Of a stretch of 64,000 nucleotides of DNA, positions 41,983 to 51,035 are shown piece by piece; positions within the stretch are counted from its first letter, which is position 1; each line of letters begins with the position of its first letter. The notes beneath the pieces are model-generated. The model made no database searches and was not told the DNA's origin. It saw only the letters and a program-made list of their open reading frames with translations. The translations under genes and the position numbers were made by a program. Source of the stretch: Bin87 sp965220265 (GTDB lineage Bacteria > Chloroflexota > Dehalococcoidia > Lucifugimonadales > UBA3495); NCBI GenBank assembly GCA_965220265.1, contig CBDCPM010000004.1, positions 186,001 to 250,000 of the forward strand. Reading direction: 5' to 3'.

Positions 41983-42732
41983 TCATAGTAGAGACAGTTC
42001 AGCCTGCACGACGTTTACCGGGTTCACGCAACTCGCATCTAAATCCACCACGTTCACCGCCACATTCCCTCGAGTGGTGGACGCCCCCATCGGGGAACCG
42101 GAATAGAAGGCCGTCACGTCGTTTTGGGACACGTCTTCGAATCGCTCCCAATGGCCCAGCGCGATGTAGTCGCATGGCGCTTCGGCGATTTCGTGGGGGC
42201 GTATGGGTGATGAGCGTTCCTCGGTATCGTCGGGGTAGTGGAAATGCCCGTGGGCCACGGCGACGCGCCAGTGCCCGTTGCGGTGGGCCGGAATGCCGGC
42301 CAAGGGCCGGAACGTCGGCGTATGGCTGTCCATGGCGCGGCCCCAGACTTCGAGGTCCAGATGAGGAAAGGTCAGGGTCTGTCCGCGGGTACCACTGATG
42401 ATGTGGAGATTATCCGGGCGGTCGGCGAAAGGAGCTCGGTGGTACAACGACGAGGCGTCATACAAGTCGTGGTTACCGGGCAGTATCACGGCTGGCACTT
42501 CAGCGCGGGCAATCTCGGCGACGAAGAACTCCAGCACGGTGTCGGATATGCGGGCGTTGTCGAAGACATCCCCGGCGATCAAGAGGGCATCACCGCTCAA
42601 GGCATGCACCCCGTCCACCACAGCAGACAGCGCGCGTTGAGCGGATTCTGGGTCCCAGTCGTCTCCCAAATGGGTATCCGAGGTATGGATGATGCGAATT
42701 TTGCGGCAAGGATTCATCGACAACGTGGGCAT
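41983..42732 (-). CDS. metallophosphoesterase, SbcD/Mre11-like
   Basis: 249 aa. Calcineurin-like motifs: RIIHTSDTHLG (motif I), ALLIAGDVFDNA (II), ILPGNHDLYD (III), VAVAHGHFHY and YIALGHWERF. The order and LGH ending match the Mre11/SbcD exonuclease and UPF family rather than cytosolic YfcE. No SbcC partner is near. It lies 9 nt after hflX. ATG 42732 or 42717 may be the start. Confidence 0.88.
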   Translation of the reverse strand: MPTLSMNPCRKIRIIHTSDTHLGDDWDPESAQRALSAVVDGVHALSGDALLIAGDVFDNARISDTVLEFFVAEIARAEVPAVILPGNHDLYDASSLYHRAPFADRPDNLHIISGTRGQTLTFPHLDLEVWGRAMDSHTPTFRPLAGIPAHRNGHWRVAVAHGHFHYPDDTEERSSPIRPHEIAEAPCDYIALGHWERFEDVSQNDVTAFYSGSPMGASTTRGNVAVNVVDLDASCVNPVNVVQAELSLL

Positions 42733-42741
42733 GGGTCTTGC

Positions 42742-43929
42742 TCAGGCAGTGGCGGACGTGGGCACGGTAACCGGGTCGCCAACCCGGGCCAGTATCGCAT
42801 CCAAGAGCGCCGGCAAGTTCCAACCCCGGGCAGCGGACACGAAGACCCGACCGCTAACGGCAGGGGATTCGGCGCCGGAGATCGCGGACAGGTCGATCCG
42901 GTCGAGGACGTCTACGTCCGCAGGGTCGTCCGTGAGCAAGTCCATCTTGTTGATCACCAACATGCGTGGCTTACCGCCAAGGTCAAGGTCGGCCAGGGTC
43001 TGTTCCACGACCTCAACCTGCTCGGGAGCCTTGGGGTGGGTTATGTCAATGACGTGCAGCAGCAGGTCGGCCTCACTGAGTTCTTCCAGGGTGGCGCGGA
43101 AGGCGGCAACAACGGTGGGCGATAGTTTTTGGATGAATCCCACCGTGTCGCTGAGCAGCAGCTCGTTACCATCGGGGAGGCGCAGACGACGGGTAACGGG
43201 GTCCAGGGTGTTGAACAGCTGGTCTTCGGCGGGGACGCCGGCGTCGCAGAGGGCGTTGAACAGGGTGCTCTTGCCGGCGTTGGTGTAGCCGACGAGCGTG
43301 GCCATCGGGGTGGAGGACTGTCGGCGACGCTCGAGATAATGGCTGCGACGTTTGCGCACGTCGTCGAGTTCCGATTCGATTTTCTGGATGCGACGGCGGA
43401 TCAGGCGGCGGTCGGTCTCCAACTGGGTTTCACCGGGGCCGCGGGTGCCAATGCCGCCGCCGAGACGTTCCAAGTGGGACCATTGGCCGACCAACCGAGG
43501 AAGCAGGTACTGGTGCTGGGCCAATTCAACCTGGATCTGGCCTTCCCGGGTACGAGCGTGTCGGCCGAATACGTCCAGGATCAACGCGGTGCGGTCGATG
43601 ACCTTGATCTGGAGAGCCGCTTCCAAGTTGCGCTGTTGGGTGGGCGTCAGCTCATCGTCGCAGATCACCACGTCCGGACGTTCTTCCTCCAATAACTCCT
43701 GCAACTCCTGGAGCTTGCCCTTGCCCAAGTAGGTTGGGGTCATACGTTCCGCGCGCTGGGACAGGGTCGCGACGACCTCGGCCCCGGCGGACCGCGCCAG
43801 GTAATCCAACTCAACCAGGGTGTCATCCAGCCCCCAGAGATTCGCGCCGCGCATCTTCGCTTCCACGGCAACCAAAACCGCCCGTTCGGTTTGCGGGCCA
43901 GTGAGTTTGGGTTGGCGAGATTTGGGCAT
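42742..43929 (-). CDS. hflX: GTPase HflX
   Basis: 395 aa ribosome-associated GTPase that splits stalled ribosomes. N-terminal domain LVELDYLARSAGAEVVATLSQ and TPTYLGKGKLQEL; the signature GGGIGTRGPGETQLETDRR; G1 GYTNAGKSTLF, G3 SDTVGFIQKLSP, G4 NKMDLL. ATG 43929 opens at MPKSRQPK. The frame also continues upstream into dapL because of a frameshift there; I treat this as two genes (see dapL). Confidence 0.93.
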   Translation of the reverse strand: MPKSRQPKLTGPQTERAVLVAVEAKMRGANLWGLDDTLVELDYLARSAGAEVVATLSQRAERMTPTYLGKGKLQELQELLEEERPDVVICDDELTPTQQRNLEAALQIKVIDRTALILDVFGRHARTREGQIQVELAQHQYLLPRLVGQWSHLERLGGGIGTRGPGETQLETDRRLIRRRIQKIESELDDVRKRRSHYLERRRQSSTPMATLVGYTNAGKSTLFNALCDAGVPAEDQLFNTLDPVTRRLRLPDGNELLLSDTVGFIQKLSPTVVAAFRATLEELSEADLLLHVIDITHPKAPEQVEVVEQTLADLDLGGKPRMLVINKMDLLTDDPADVDVLDRIDLSAISGAESPAVSGRVFVSAARGWNLPALLDAILARVGDPVTVPTSATA

Positions 43930-43958
43930 CGGTGAATGATCAGTGGACGGCCAAAGGG

Positions 43959-45129
43959 CTACGCACGAGGCGCCGGTATGGTCCAGTTTTCGAGACGTTG
44001 GCAGCCGGTTTCGACCCGCTCGTCGGGAGTGGTCAGAGATGTAGCCCTCGCCGTACTGCCCGTAGGAAGAACCGGGGGTTACAACAATGTCGACCTCTTC
44101 CAGTAGGCGAGCCGCGAAGTCGGCTGAGGTAAAGCCTTCGGGCACGGGCGCCCAGATGTAGAGGCTGGCACGGGGTGTTTCGACATTCAGACCCATGCGA
44201 GTCAACGCCTGAAGGACGCGATCGCGGCGCCACTGGTAAATGCCGACGTTGTCATCAATGCAGTCCTGGGGCCCAGTAAGCGCCTCCATGGACATTTCCT
44301 GAATGGCCTGAGGGACGCCGGAATCGAGGTTGGCCTTGATCTGGAAGAGGGCCTTGATCATGTCAGCGTTGCCGACGGCCATGCCCATGCGCCATCCGGT
44401 CATGTTGTAGGTCTTCGAGAGGGAATGGAATTCGAGCCCGACCTCTTTGGCACCGTCGAGTTGCATCATGCTGCCGGCACGGTAACCATCATAGCCGACT
44501 TCGGAGTATGCGGCGTCGTGTAGCATCGCGATGTCGTGTTCGCGACAGTACCGCAGCGCGGACTCGAGGTCTTCCTGGGAGGCCACCGCGCTGGTGGGGT
44601 TGTTGGGATAATTGAGCCACATTACCTTGGCCTGGCGGGCCACGTCCTCGGGAATCGCATCGAGTTCGGGCAGCCAGCCGTTGCGCTGGTACAGGGGCAT
44701 GACGTAGCTCTCGGCGCCGGCAAACATGGTACCGACCGCATACACTGGATAGGCCGGATCGGGTACGAGGGCGATGTCGCCCGGATCGAGGAAGCAGAAG
44801 GCCGCGTGACCAATACCCTCTTTTGCGCCGATCAGGGGCAATACCTCGGTGTCGGGATCGAGGTCAACGTCGAAGCGCTGCTTGTACCAGTGGGCGATGG
44901 CGCGCCGCATTTCGGGGAGGCCGTCGGTTTCGGGATACCGATGGTTGGGGGGGTCCTGGGAGGCGGTGAGAAGTCTGTCGATTATGGGTTGCGGAGTGGG
45001 GATATCGGGATCACCAATGCCAAAGGTAACCACATCAGCGCCGGCGGCGCGCTTCTCCGCGATGATCCGGGAGATCTCCACGAAGGGATACGGGGCCAGT
45101 TTGCCGAGGCGTTGGGACAGATTAGGCAT
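43959..45129 (-). CDS. dapL: LL-diaminopimelate aminotransferase (frameshifted near 3' end)
   Basis: PLP enzyme converting tetrahydrodipicolinate straight to LL-DAP for lysine and cell wall. About 389 aa: YRYPET-like NHRYPETDGLPE, LNYPNNPTSA, HDAAYSEVGYDG, and the PLP Lys in SLSKTYNMTGWRMG. The reading frame breaks after YGEGYIS at about 44043: in the frame one base later the sequence reads TTPDERVETGCQRLENWTIPAPRA and stops at 43959, exactly the family C-terminus. The total length is 1 modulo 3, so a small deletion (2 or about 8 nt) is likely, either a mutation or an assembly error. Unshifted, the frame would fuse to hflX. Confidence 0.8.
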
Positions 45130-45234
45130 GATGCTCCTGGGATACTATGGGCTGGTTAGATGGACGCTGGAACGACGGTGGAGAAACCGGCGGCCAGCAA
45201 CGAACCGGTGTGATTTGCTCGCGGATGCGACTGC

Positions 45235-45915
45235 CTACACGGAAACCGCCGCGTCCGGTTGGAAGACCATCTCGCGCTCCAGCGTCACCCAGTTGTATTC
45301 ATCCACGAACTTGGCGAGGCTGAAGGGGGGATCGATGCCCAACTGGGCCGACAGTTCGCCCGCCGGGTCTTCGATGCCATGCTGGCTGCGCGCGTCGGCG
45401 GCCACCGACAGGGCGGCCATGCGCATGACGGTAAGGAACTGGGAGTAAGTCGCGCCGTTGGGGCGGTCTTGCGGGAAGTAGGCGTTCCGGATGCCCGCGC
45501 CCCAGGACACGAACAGCTGGTGGTTGAGTACGGTCAGGATCGCAGACGCCCCAGTCGGGCCGACGCCGTCGGCCTCCGTGAGGCAGTCGAAGGCGCGCTC
45601 CACGATATCCAATGTGGAGCAACGCAGGTCGTCGAACTCCAGGGCAGAGGCCGCCATAGGCTCAAGCAACGGCGCGGCGTTGCCCACTGCTGCGGCGATG
45701 CCCGCAGACTTGTGACGGGGAATACGGCAACCCCATTGGTTCACGTAGCCGACCAGCGCAGGCCAGTCCGCATTTTTCTGCCCCGATATGATCGGGTCGC
45801 GGAAGGACGGGGCGCGGGCGGCGAGGCACGTTGCATCGTCGGCGAGGCTGCGGAAAACCTGAGACGACCAACGCAGTTGGTCAAAGGTCGTAGGGCCGGT
45901 TACGTAATTGCTCAT
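45235..45915 (-). CDS. uncharacterised protein with helix-hairpin-helix-like segment
   Basis: 226 aa. The segment LTEADGVGPTGASAILTVLNHQLFVSWGAGIRNAYF looks like a helix-hairpin-helix with a GxG turn as in DNA glycosylases and related DNA-binding proteins; no catalytic Lys/Asp pair is visible. ATG 45915 overlaps the dapF stop (ATGA), so it is made from the same message. Function unknown; a 105-nt gap without genes separates it from dapL. Confidence 0.6.
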   Translation of the reverse strand: MSNYVTGPTTFDQLRWSSQVFRSLADDATCLAARAPSFRDPIISGQKNADWPALVGYVNQWGCRIPRHKSAGIAAAVGNAAPLLEPMAASALEFDDLRCSTLDIVERAFDCLTEADGVGPTGASAILTVLNHQLFVSWGAGIRNAYFPQDRPNGATYSQFLTVMRMAALSVAADARSQHGIEDPAGELSAQLGIDPPFSLAKFVDEYNWVTLEREMVFQPDAAVSV

Positions 45916-46769
45916 TCTGTCCACACTCCGCTGAAAACTTCTGCCGCGGGGCCTTCCAAATAAACCTCGCCGGCGCCATCCCACTCGATGTTGAGGGTTC
46001 CGCCGGGCAGGTTGACCGCCACGCGGTCGCCGGTGTGACCCAACAGCCGGGAGGCCACGCCGATAGCGCAGGCTCCGGTACCGCAGGCCATAGTTTCGCC
46101 GGAACCTCTCTCCCAGACCCTGGCGTCCAGATTGCCGTCGTCCCGGACATTGACGATTTCAAAATTGACCCGATCTGGAAAGATGGGATGCCGTTCCACC
46201 AGGGGTCCGATGTTGTGCAAGGGAAATTCTTCGATGGGCTGGTCGATGAACGTCACCGCATGGGGGTTACCCATGGACACGAAGGTAAGGAACAGGCGGA
46301 AGTCCCCAGGGTGGACAGCGTAGTTCATGACCGGGCCGGATTGACCGGCAATGGCGGGATCCAAATCGACGGGGATTTCGGACGGAGCGAGCCGCGGCGG
46401 TCCCATACTCACGCGCGCCGAGTCAACAGTGGCGCCAGCGTAGTGGGGCACGATGGTCCGAACGCCGGCCAACGTGTCGACGGTCACCTGGTGGGCGGAG
46501 CTGGACACGATGCCACGCTCTATCGCGTACTTGGCGAAGCACCGGATACCGTTACCGCACATGGCTCCTTCGGACCCGTCCGAGTTGAACATGCGCATTT
46601 TCAGGTCGGCGACGTCGGATTCCATCACCAGGATCAACCCATCACCGCCGACTCCAAAATGTCGATCGCTGATGGCCCGAGACAGGCTATTCCAATCCCG
46701 TTCGGGCATCACACGAGCGTCGACATAGACGTAATCGTTGCCGGCGCCGTGCATTTTGGTGAATTCCAT
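45912..46769 (-). CDS. dapF: diaminopimelate epimerase
   Basis: 285 aa. Interconverts LL- and meso-diaminopimelate. Both active-site cysteines are present: AMCGNGIRCFAKYA and ACGTGACAIG. N-terminal FTKMHGAGNDYVYVD is diagnostic. AGGAG lies 8 nt before the ATG at 46769. It complements DapL nearby to complete the LL-DAP to meso-DAP route. Confidence 0.95.
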   Translation of the reverse strand: MEFTKMHGAGNDYVYVDARVMPERDWNSLSRAISDRHFGVGGDGLILVMESDVADLKMRMFNSDGSEGAMCGNGIRCFAKYAIERGIVSSSAHQVTVDTLAGVRTIVPHYAGATVDSARVSMGPPRLAPSEIPVDLDPAIAGQSGPVMNYAVHPGDFRLFLTFVSMGNPHAVTFIDQPIEEFPLHNIGPLVERHPIFPDRVNFEIVNVRDDGNLDARVWERGSGETMACGTGACAIGVASRLLGHTGDRVAVNLPGGTLNIEWDGAGEVYLEGPAAEVFSGVWTE

Positions 46770-46804
46770 TGTCGCGACTCCTGCGCCGAAATGGACCCTT
46801 TCCG

Positions 46805-47761
46805 TCAGGCACCAATTGTATCACAAGGGGTCGGAGGTCCTAGAAAACGTTGCACGAGAGAGCAGGCCTCGGCGACCGGCAACCGGTGGGTGGCGTCGAG
46901 CCAATGAACGCGCTGATCGCCCGGTTTGAACCAGGTGTACTGACGGCGGACCAAGCGGTGCGTCCGGGTCTTGGAGCGAGAAACCGCTTCGTCGTAAGTC
47001 ATCTCGCCGGCCAAGTATTGGCCAAGCTCGGTGTAGCCGACCCCAGACAAAGCGCCGCTACCCAGCGCGTACCCAGCAGTCTCAAGGCGACGGGCCTCGT
47101 CCAGCAGGCCTGCGGCCATCATCGAATCAAACCGGGCGTCGATGCGATCGTACAGGGCAATGCGGTCGGCGGCAAGACCGAGGACGAGGGAACGGTACGG
47201 AGGCTCAGGGCTCTTGCCGGTCACGTCGACCGGATGCCCAGTAGCGCGTAGGATTTCCAGGGCGCGGATGATGCGGCGCGGGTTTTGTGGATCGACGGTG
47301 ACGGCGCGGTTGGGGTCCAGACGGCGCAGCTCCTGCCACAGGGCGCCAAGGCCCTCGGCAGCGAGACGATGCTCCAACTGAGCACGGAAGGCCAGGTTGG
47401 GTGGCACCTGGGGAACCGTCCAACCCTCGAGGAGGGCCCACACGTATTGACCCGTGCCGCCGCACAATATGGGCAATTTGCCCCTGGCTGCGATGGTCTC
47501 GACGGACTCCCGCGCCAACAGCAAGTACTCGCCAAGGCTAATTGGCGAATCGGGCGGACGGATGTCGATCAGGTGGTGGCGAGCGCTCTCGCGCTCGTTC
47601 GGAGTAGGTTTGGCGGTGCCGATGTCCATGCAGGTATAGACCTGCCGGCTATCAGCGTTGACAATTTCGCCGTCAAAACATTGCGCAAGGGCAATTGCAA
47701 AGGCAGTCTTGCCCGCCGCGGTGGGGCCGACGACAGCGATCAGGTTGTGCAGGGCCAACAT
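46805..47761 (-). CDS. miaA: tRNA dimethylallyltransferase
   Basis: 318 aa. Adds dimethylallyl to A37 of tRNAs reading UNN codons. VGPTAAGKTAFAIALA is the P-loop; NADSRQVYTCMDIGTAKPT, HHLIDIRPPDSP, GGTGQYVWALLEGW and QNPRRIIRALEI follow the usual order. It is 18 nt downstream of tpiA and 35 nt upstream of dapF, forming a continuous run with the glycolytic genes. Confidence 0.95.
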   Translation of the reverse strand: MLALHNLIAVVGPTAAGKTAFAIALAQCFDGEIVNADSRQVYTCMDIGTAKPTPNERESARHHLIDIRPPDSPISLGEYLLLARESVETIAARGKLPILCGGTGQYVWALLEGWTVPQVPPNLAFRAQLEHRLAAEGLGALWQELRRLDPNRAVTVDPQNPRRIIRALEILRATGHPVDVTGKSPEPPYRSLVLGLAADRIALYDRIDARFDSMMAAGLLDEARRLETAGYALGSGALSGVGYTELGQYLAGEMTYDEAVSRSKTRTHRLVRRQYTWFKPGDQRVHWLDATHRLPVAEACSLVQRFLGPPTPCDTIGA

Positions 47762-47779
47762 GAACCGGCCGGGTGGCGA

Positions 47780-48556
47780 CTACTGCTGACGGTCGGAGAA
47801 CGCGGCGGCCACGCCCAAGAACGCGCCCGCGTCCAGGCTTGCCCCGCCGACAAGCGCACCGTTAACACTTGGAACGGCGGCGAAGTCGGCGGCGTTTGCC
47901 GGATTCACGCTGCCGCCGTAAAGCAGGTGAGTGGCCGAAGCGGCGTCGGCTCCCAACACCGCCGCGACGGTGGAACTGATGGCCCCGCCCATTATCTGGT
48001 CGGCTATTTCCGGAGTAGCGGCACGGCCGGTTCCGATGGCCCACACGGGCTCGTAAGCTATGGCAAGTGCACCGACCGCGGCTTCAGGGTCGAGATCGGT
48101 CAGCGCGGCGACGACCTGGCGCCGGATGACCTCTGCGGCCCGACCGGATTCTCGCTCGTCCAAGGTTTCGCCGACACAAACGATGGGGCGCAACCCGTGC
48201 TGCAGCGCGGCGGCGGCCTTGCGACCGACGGATTCGTCGGTCTCGCCGAAGAACTGGCGGCGCTCGGAGTGGCCGATGATCACGTAGTCGCACAGGCCGA
48301 CCAGCATTGGCGGAGCGATCTCGCCAGTGAAAGCGCCGCTATCGTCGGCGTGCATGTTCTGCGCGGCGACGGCTACACCGCTGCCGGTCAGGGCATCCCG
48401 CACCGCCGCCAGTGCCACAAACGGTGGAGCGATTATGACTCTGACCCCGGGTACCGCCACGACGCCAGCGGCCACAGCAGATGCCAACTCGACTCCGGAC
48501 GCGAGGTCGGTGTTCATCTTCCAGTTGCCGGCGACGATGTTGGTGGGAGAGGTCAT
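47780..48556 (-). CDS. tpiA: triose-phosphate isomerase
   Basis: 258 aa. NIVAGNWKMN with the catalytic Lys, HSERRQFFGETD with the electrophile His, and AYEPVWAIGTG with the catalytic Glu are all present; GGSVNPANA and LVGGASLDA close the barrel. AGGA lies 7 nt before the ATG. Part of the run pgk-apgM-tpiA. Confidence 0.96.
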   Translation of the reverse strand: MTSPTNIVAGNWKMNTDLASGVELASAVAAGVVAVPGVRVIIAPPFVALAAVRDALTGSGVAVAAQNMHADDSGAFTGEIAPPMLVGLCDYVIIGHSERRQFFGETDESVGRKAAAALQHGLRPIVCVGETLDERESGRAAEVIRRQVVAALTDLDPEAAVGALAIAYEPVWAIGTGRAATPEIADQIMGGAISSTVAAVLGADAASATHLLYGGSVNPANAADFAAVPSVNGALVGGASLDAGAFLGVAAAFSDRQQ

Positions 48557-48583
48557 CAGAAGATCCTGGGGGATTGGATTCGG

Positions 48584-49789
48584 TTACGGGCCGTACTTGG
48601 ACAGTTTGCCGGCGTGGGACAGGGCCAGGAGCATGATGGTTTCGGCCGGTATGCGGCCGATAGACCCCTGGCCACACGCGCGCTCGTTGAAACCCTCGAC
48701 CCCTTCACCGAGGGTCAGCCGGGAATGGAGCATGAAGGGAACGGGATGCCAACTGTGGGATGCCATGATAGCGGGGGTGGAGTGGTCACCGGCGACCATC
48801 AGCACGTCGGGTTCCAGGTCCAAGATGCGCGGAATGTGGACGTCTAATTCTTCGAGGCGTTTCACTTTGCCATCGAAGTCGCCGTCTTCGCCGGCGGCGT
48901 CGGCGGGCTTGTAGTGAATGAAGAAGAAGTCGTGGTCGTCCCAATTGGCGTGCAGGGTGTCCACCTCGTCGCCGAAGGTCATGCCGGTAGGGATGATCCG
49001 CATGTTGGCGACGTAAGCCAGTCCCCGGTACATGGGATAGGCGGCAATGGCGGCGGGGTTCAAATGATAGACCTGACCGAAATCCGGCAGGTTGGGAAGC
49101 TGGGCCCATCCGCGGAGCAGGACCATATTGGCCGGCTGTTCCTCGGAAAGGATGCGACCGGCCTGGGACACGAACTCCTGAACGATTTCGGCGGTGCGCT
49201 CGGCCGCAGGCGACAAGGCGCGAGCTGGCCTGGGCGGCAGACCTTCGCGCTGGGGGTCGGTTTCCTCCACCGCTTCGGACAGACCCTCGCCGCGCAGGCG
49301 CAGCACAAACCGATAGTCCTGCACCGGCAACACGTCCACCTGTACTCCGGGTATCTCGATGCCGTCGAGGCGCTGGCACAACGCAGCGCTCAGCTTAGTT
49401 GCGATACGGCCGGCCCGTCGGTCGGTGAGAATGCCATCGTCGTCCACGGTGCAAAAATTGCCACGAGCGGCTACATCACCGGGCAGCAGTTCGGCGCCGA
49501 TACCCAGGGCTTCCAAGGCACCACGCCCGATCAGGTACTTCAGCGGGTTGTACCCGAAAAGGGCCAGGTGGCCGGGTCCGCTGCCGGGAGCAACACCGAT
49601 CTCCACCGGAGTGGTAAGTCCGCAGGCGCTGCGCTGGGCCAACGCATCCAGATTGGGGATGTCGGCCGTTTCCAACTCGGACTTGCGGGTGTCAGGATGG
49701 GGCAATCCGCCCAAGCCATCGGCCACCAACAGGACGATTTTCGACGGGGTGCTGGCGATACTGTCGCGGATTTGTTCCAGATCAATCAT
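48584..49789 (-). CDS. apgM: 2,3-bisphosphoglycerate-independent phosphoglycerate mutase (archaeal type)
   Basis: 401 aa of the alkaline-phosphatase superfamily. VLLVADGLGGLPHP with the metal Asp, GLTTPVEIGVAPGSGPGHLALFGYNP (Ser loop), RGWAQLPNLPDFG, HYKPADAAGEDGDF and VAGDHSTPAIMASHSWHPVPF. This is the ApgM type (about 400 aa), distinct from the 510-aa GpmI. GGAG lies 6 nt before ATG 49789; an in-frame start at 49819 would overlap pgk and is rejected. Confidence 0.93.
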   Translation of the reverse strand: MIDLEQIRDSIASTPSKIVLLVADGLGGLPHPDTRKSELETADIPNLDALAQRSACGLTTPVEIGVAPGSGPGHLALFGYNPLKYLIGRGALEALGIGAELLPGDVAARGNFCTVDDDGILTDRRAGRIATKLSAALCQRLDGIEIPGVQVDVLPVQDYRFVLRLRGEGLSEAVEETDPQREGLPPRPARALSPAAERTAEIVQEFVSQAGRILSEEQPANMVLLRGWAQLPNLPDFGQVYHLNPAAIAAYPMYRGLAYVANMRIIPTGMTFGDEVDTLHANWDDHDFFFIHYKPADAAGEDGDFDGKVKRLEELDVHIPRILDLEPDVLMVAGDHSTPAIMASHSWHPVPFMLHSRLTLGEGVEGFNERACGQGSIGRIPAETIMLLALSHAGKLSKYGP

Positions 49790-49815
49790 GCTTAGCTCCG
49801 GTGGCCGGCGGGCCG

Positions 49816-51012
49816 TCAAACATCAGGGATCGCGTCGATTCCGGGGAGCACGCGCCCTTCGAGAAACTCCAGAGAAGCGCCGCCGCCGGTAGACACGTGG
49901 GTCATGCTGTCCATGAGGCCGAGGGCTTCCACGGCTTCCGCGGTGGAACCGCCACCGACCACAGTGGTTGCGTCCCGCAACCCCGCAATGCCATTCGCGA
50001 CCTGACGGGTGCCGGCGCTGAATTGTTCCATTTCAAACACGCCCATTGGTCCGTTCCACAGAATGGTCTTGCAATCGGCGAGTGCTGCCGTGTATGTAGC
50101 GGCCGCTTCTTGACCGATATCCATGATGTACCAACCGTCGGGGACGTTGTCCACGGGCACAGTGTCGACCGAAGCGGGGTTCGGGTCGAATTGATCGGCG
50201 ACTACGAGATCCTGAGGCAGATGCACCTTCACGCCAGCAGCGTCGGCTCTTTCAACTACGTCGCGAGCGAAGTCCAGCCGATCAGTTTCGACCGATGACG
50301 CCCCGACCGGTTTGCCGGCGGCGGCCAGGAAAGTCACCGCCATGCCGCCGCCGATAAACAGATGGTCGAGGCGAGCAAGGAGGTTTTCCAGGACCAGAAT
50401 CTTGTCGCTAACCTTGGCGCCGCCCATGAGCGCGGCCAGCGGGCGATCCGGATTTTCCAAAGCGACGCCCAAGGAGCGTACCTCACGCTGGGTCAAGAGT
50501 CCCATGGCCGTAGGGAGATGGCGCGGGACACCGACGGTAGAAGCGTGGGCCCGATGGGCCACGGCGAAAGCGTCCATGACGAAGCAGTCGGCCAAGCCAG
50601 CCAACTGAGCCGAAAAAGCGTGATCGTTGCTTTCCTCACCCGCATGGAAGCGCAAGTTTTCGAGAAGGCACACATCTCCCGGAGACATTTCGGCAACCGC
50701 TTTGACCACCGTTGGACCGACGCAATCATCCAAAGGGGTAACGGGCCGGCCCAAAAGGGTAGCCAACCGCTCGCCCACCGGAGCCAAGCGCAGGGCATCG
50801 TCGACCTTGCCTCTGGGTCGACCGAGGTGGGAGCACAGCACCACCTTGCACTGCCGCTCCAGCAGGTACTCGATGGTGGGCAGGGTGGCGCGCAAGCGAT
50901 GATCGTAATTGGAGATGAGTTCCGCGCCCTGCTCAATAGGCACGTTGAAGTCAACCCGGACCAGGACGGTCTTTCTGTTGACATCCAGTTGGGAGAGAGA
51001 ACGCTTGGACAT
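49816..51012 (-). CDS. pgk: phosphoglycerate kinase
   Basis: 398 aa, complete. VLVRVDFNVPI, LCSHLGRPRG, LLENLRFHAGE, AHASTVGVPRHLP, MGGAKVSDKILVLENLL, WNGPMGVFE and VGGGSTAEAVEALG are all in order. It catalyses 1,3-bisphosphoglycerate + ADP to 3-phosphoglycerate + ATP. It lies between a prenyl synthase gene and apgM with short gaps (23 and 26 nt). Confidence 0.97.
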   Translation of the reverse strand: MSKRSLSQLDVNRKTVLVRVDFNVPIEQGAELISNYDHRLRATLPTIEYLLERQCKVVLCSHLGRPRGKVDDALRLAPVGERLATLLGRPVTPLDDCVGPTVVKAVAEMSPGDVCLLENLRFHAGEESNDHAFSAQLAGLADCFVMDAFAVAHRAHASTVGVPRHLPTAMGLLTQREVRSLGVALENPDRPLAALMGGAKVSDKILVLENLLARLDHLFIGGGMAVTFLAAAGKPVGASSVETDRLDFARDVVERADAAGVKVHLPQDLVVADQFDPNPASVDTVPVDNVPDGWYIMDIGQEAAATYTAALADCKTILWNGPMGVFEMEQFSAGTRQVANGIAGLRDATTVVGGGSTAEAVEALGLMDSMTHVSTGGGASLEFLEGRVLPGIDAIPDV

Positions 51013-51035
51013 GCTGCGACCTTCGGTCAGGTCAG

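Noticed and set aside
42742..45129. A natural DapL-HflX fusion protein
   Set aside because: The DapL C-terminus continues in another frame to its own stop, and HflX has its own ATG; a frameshift explains the join.
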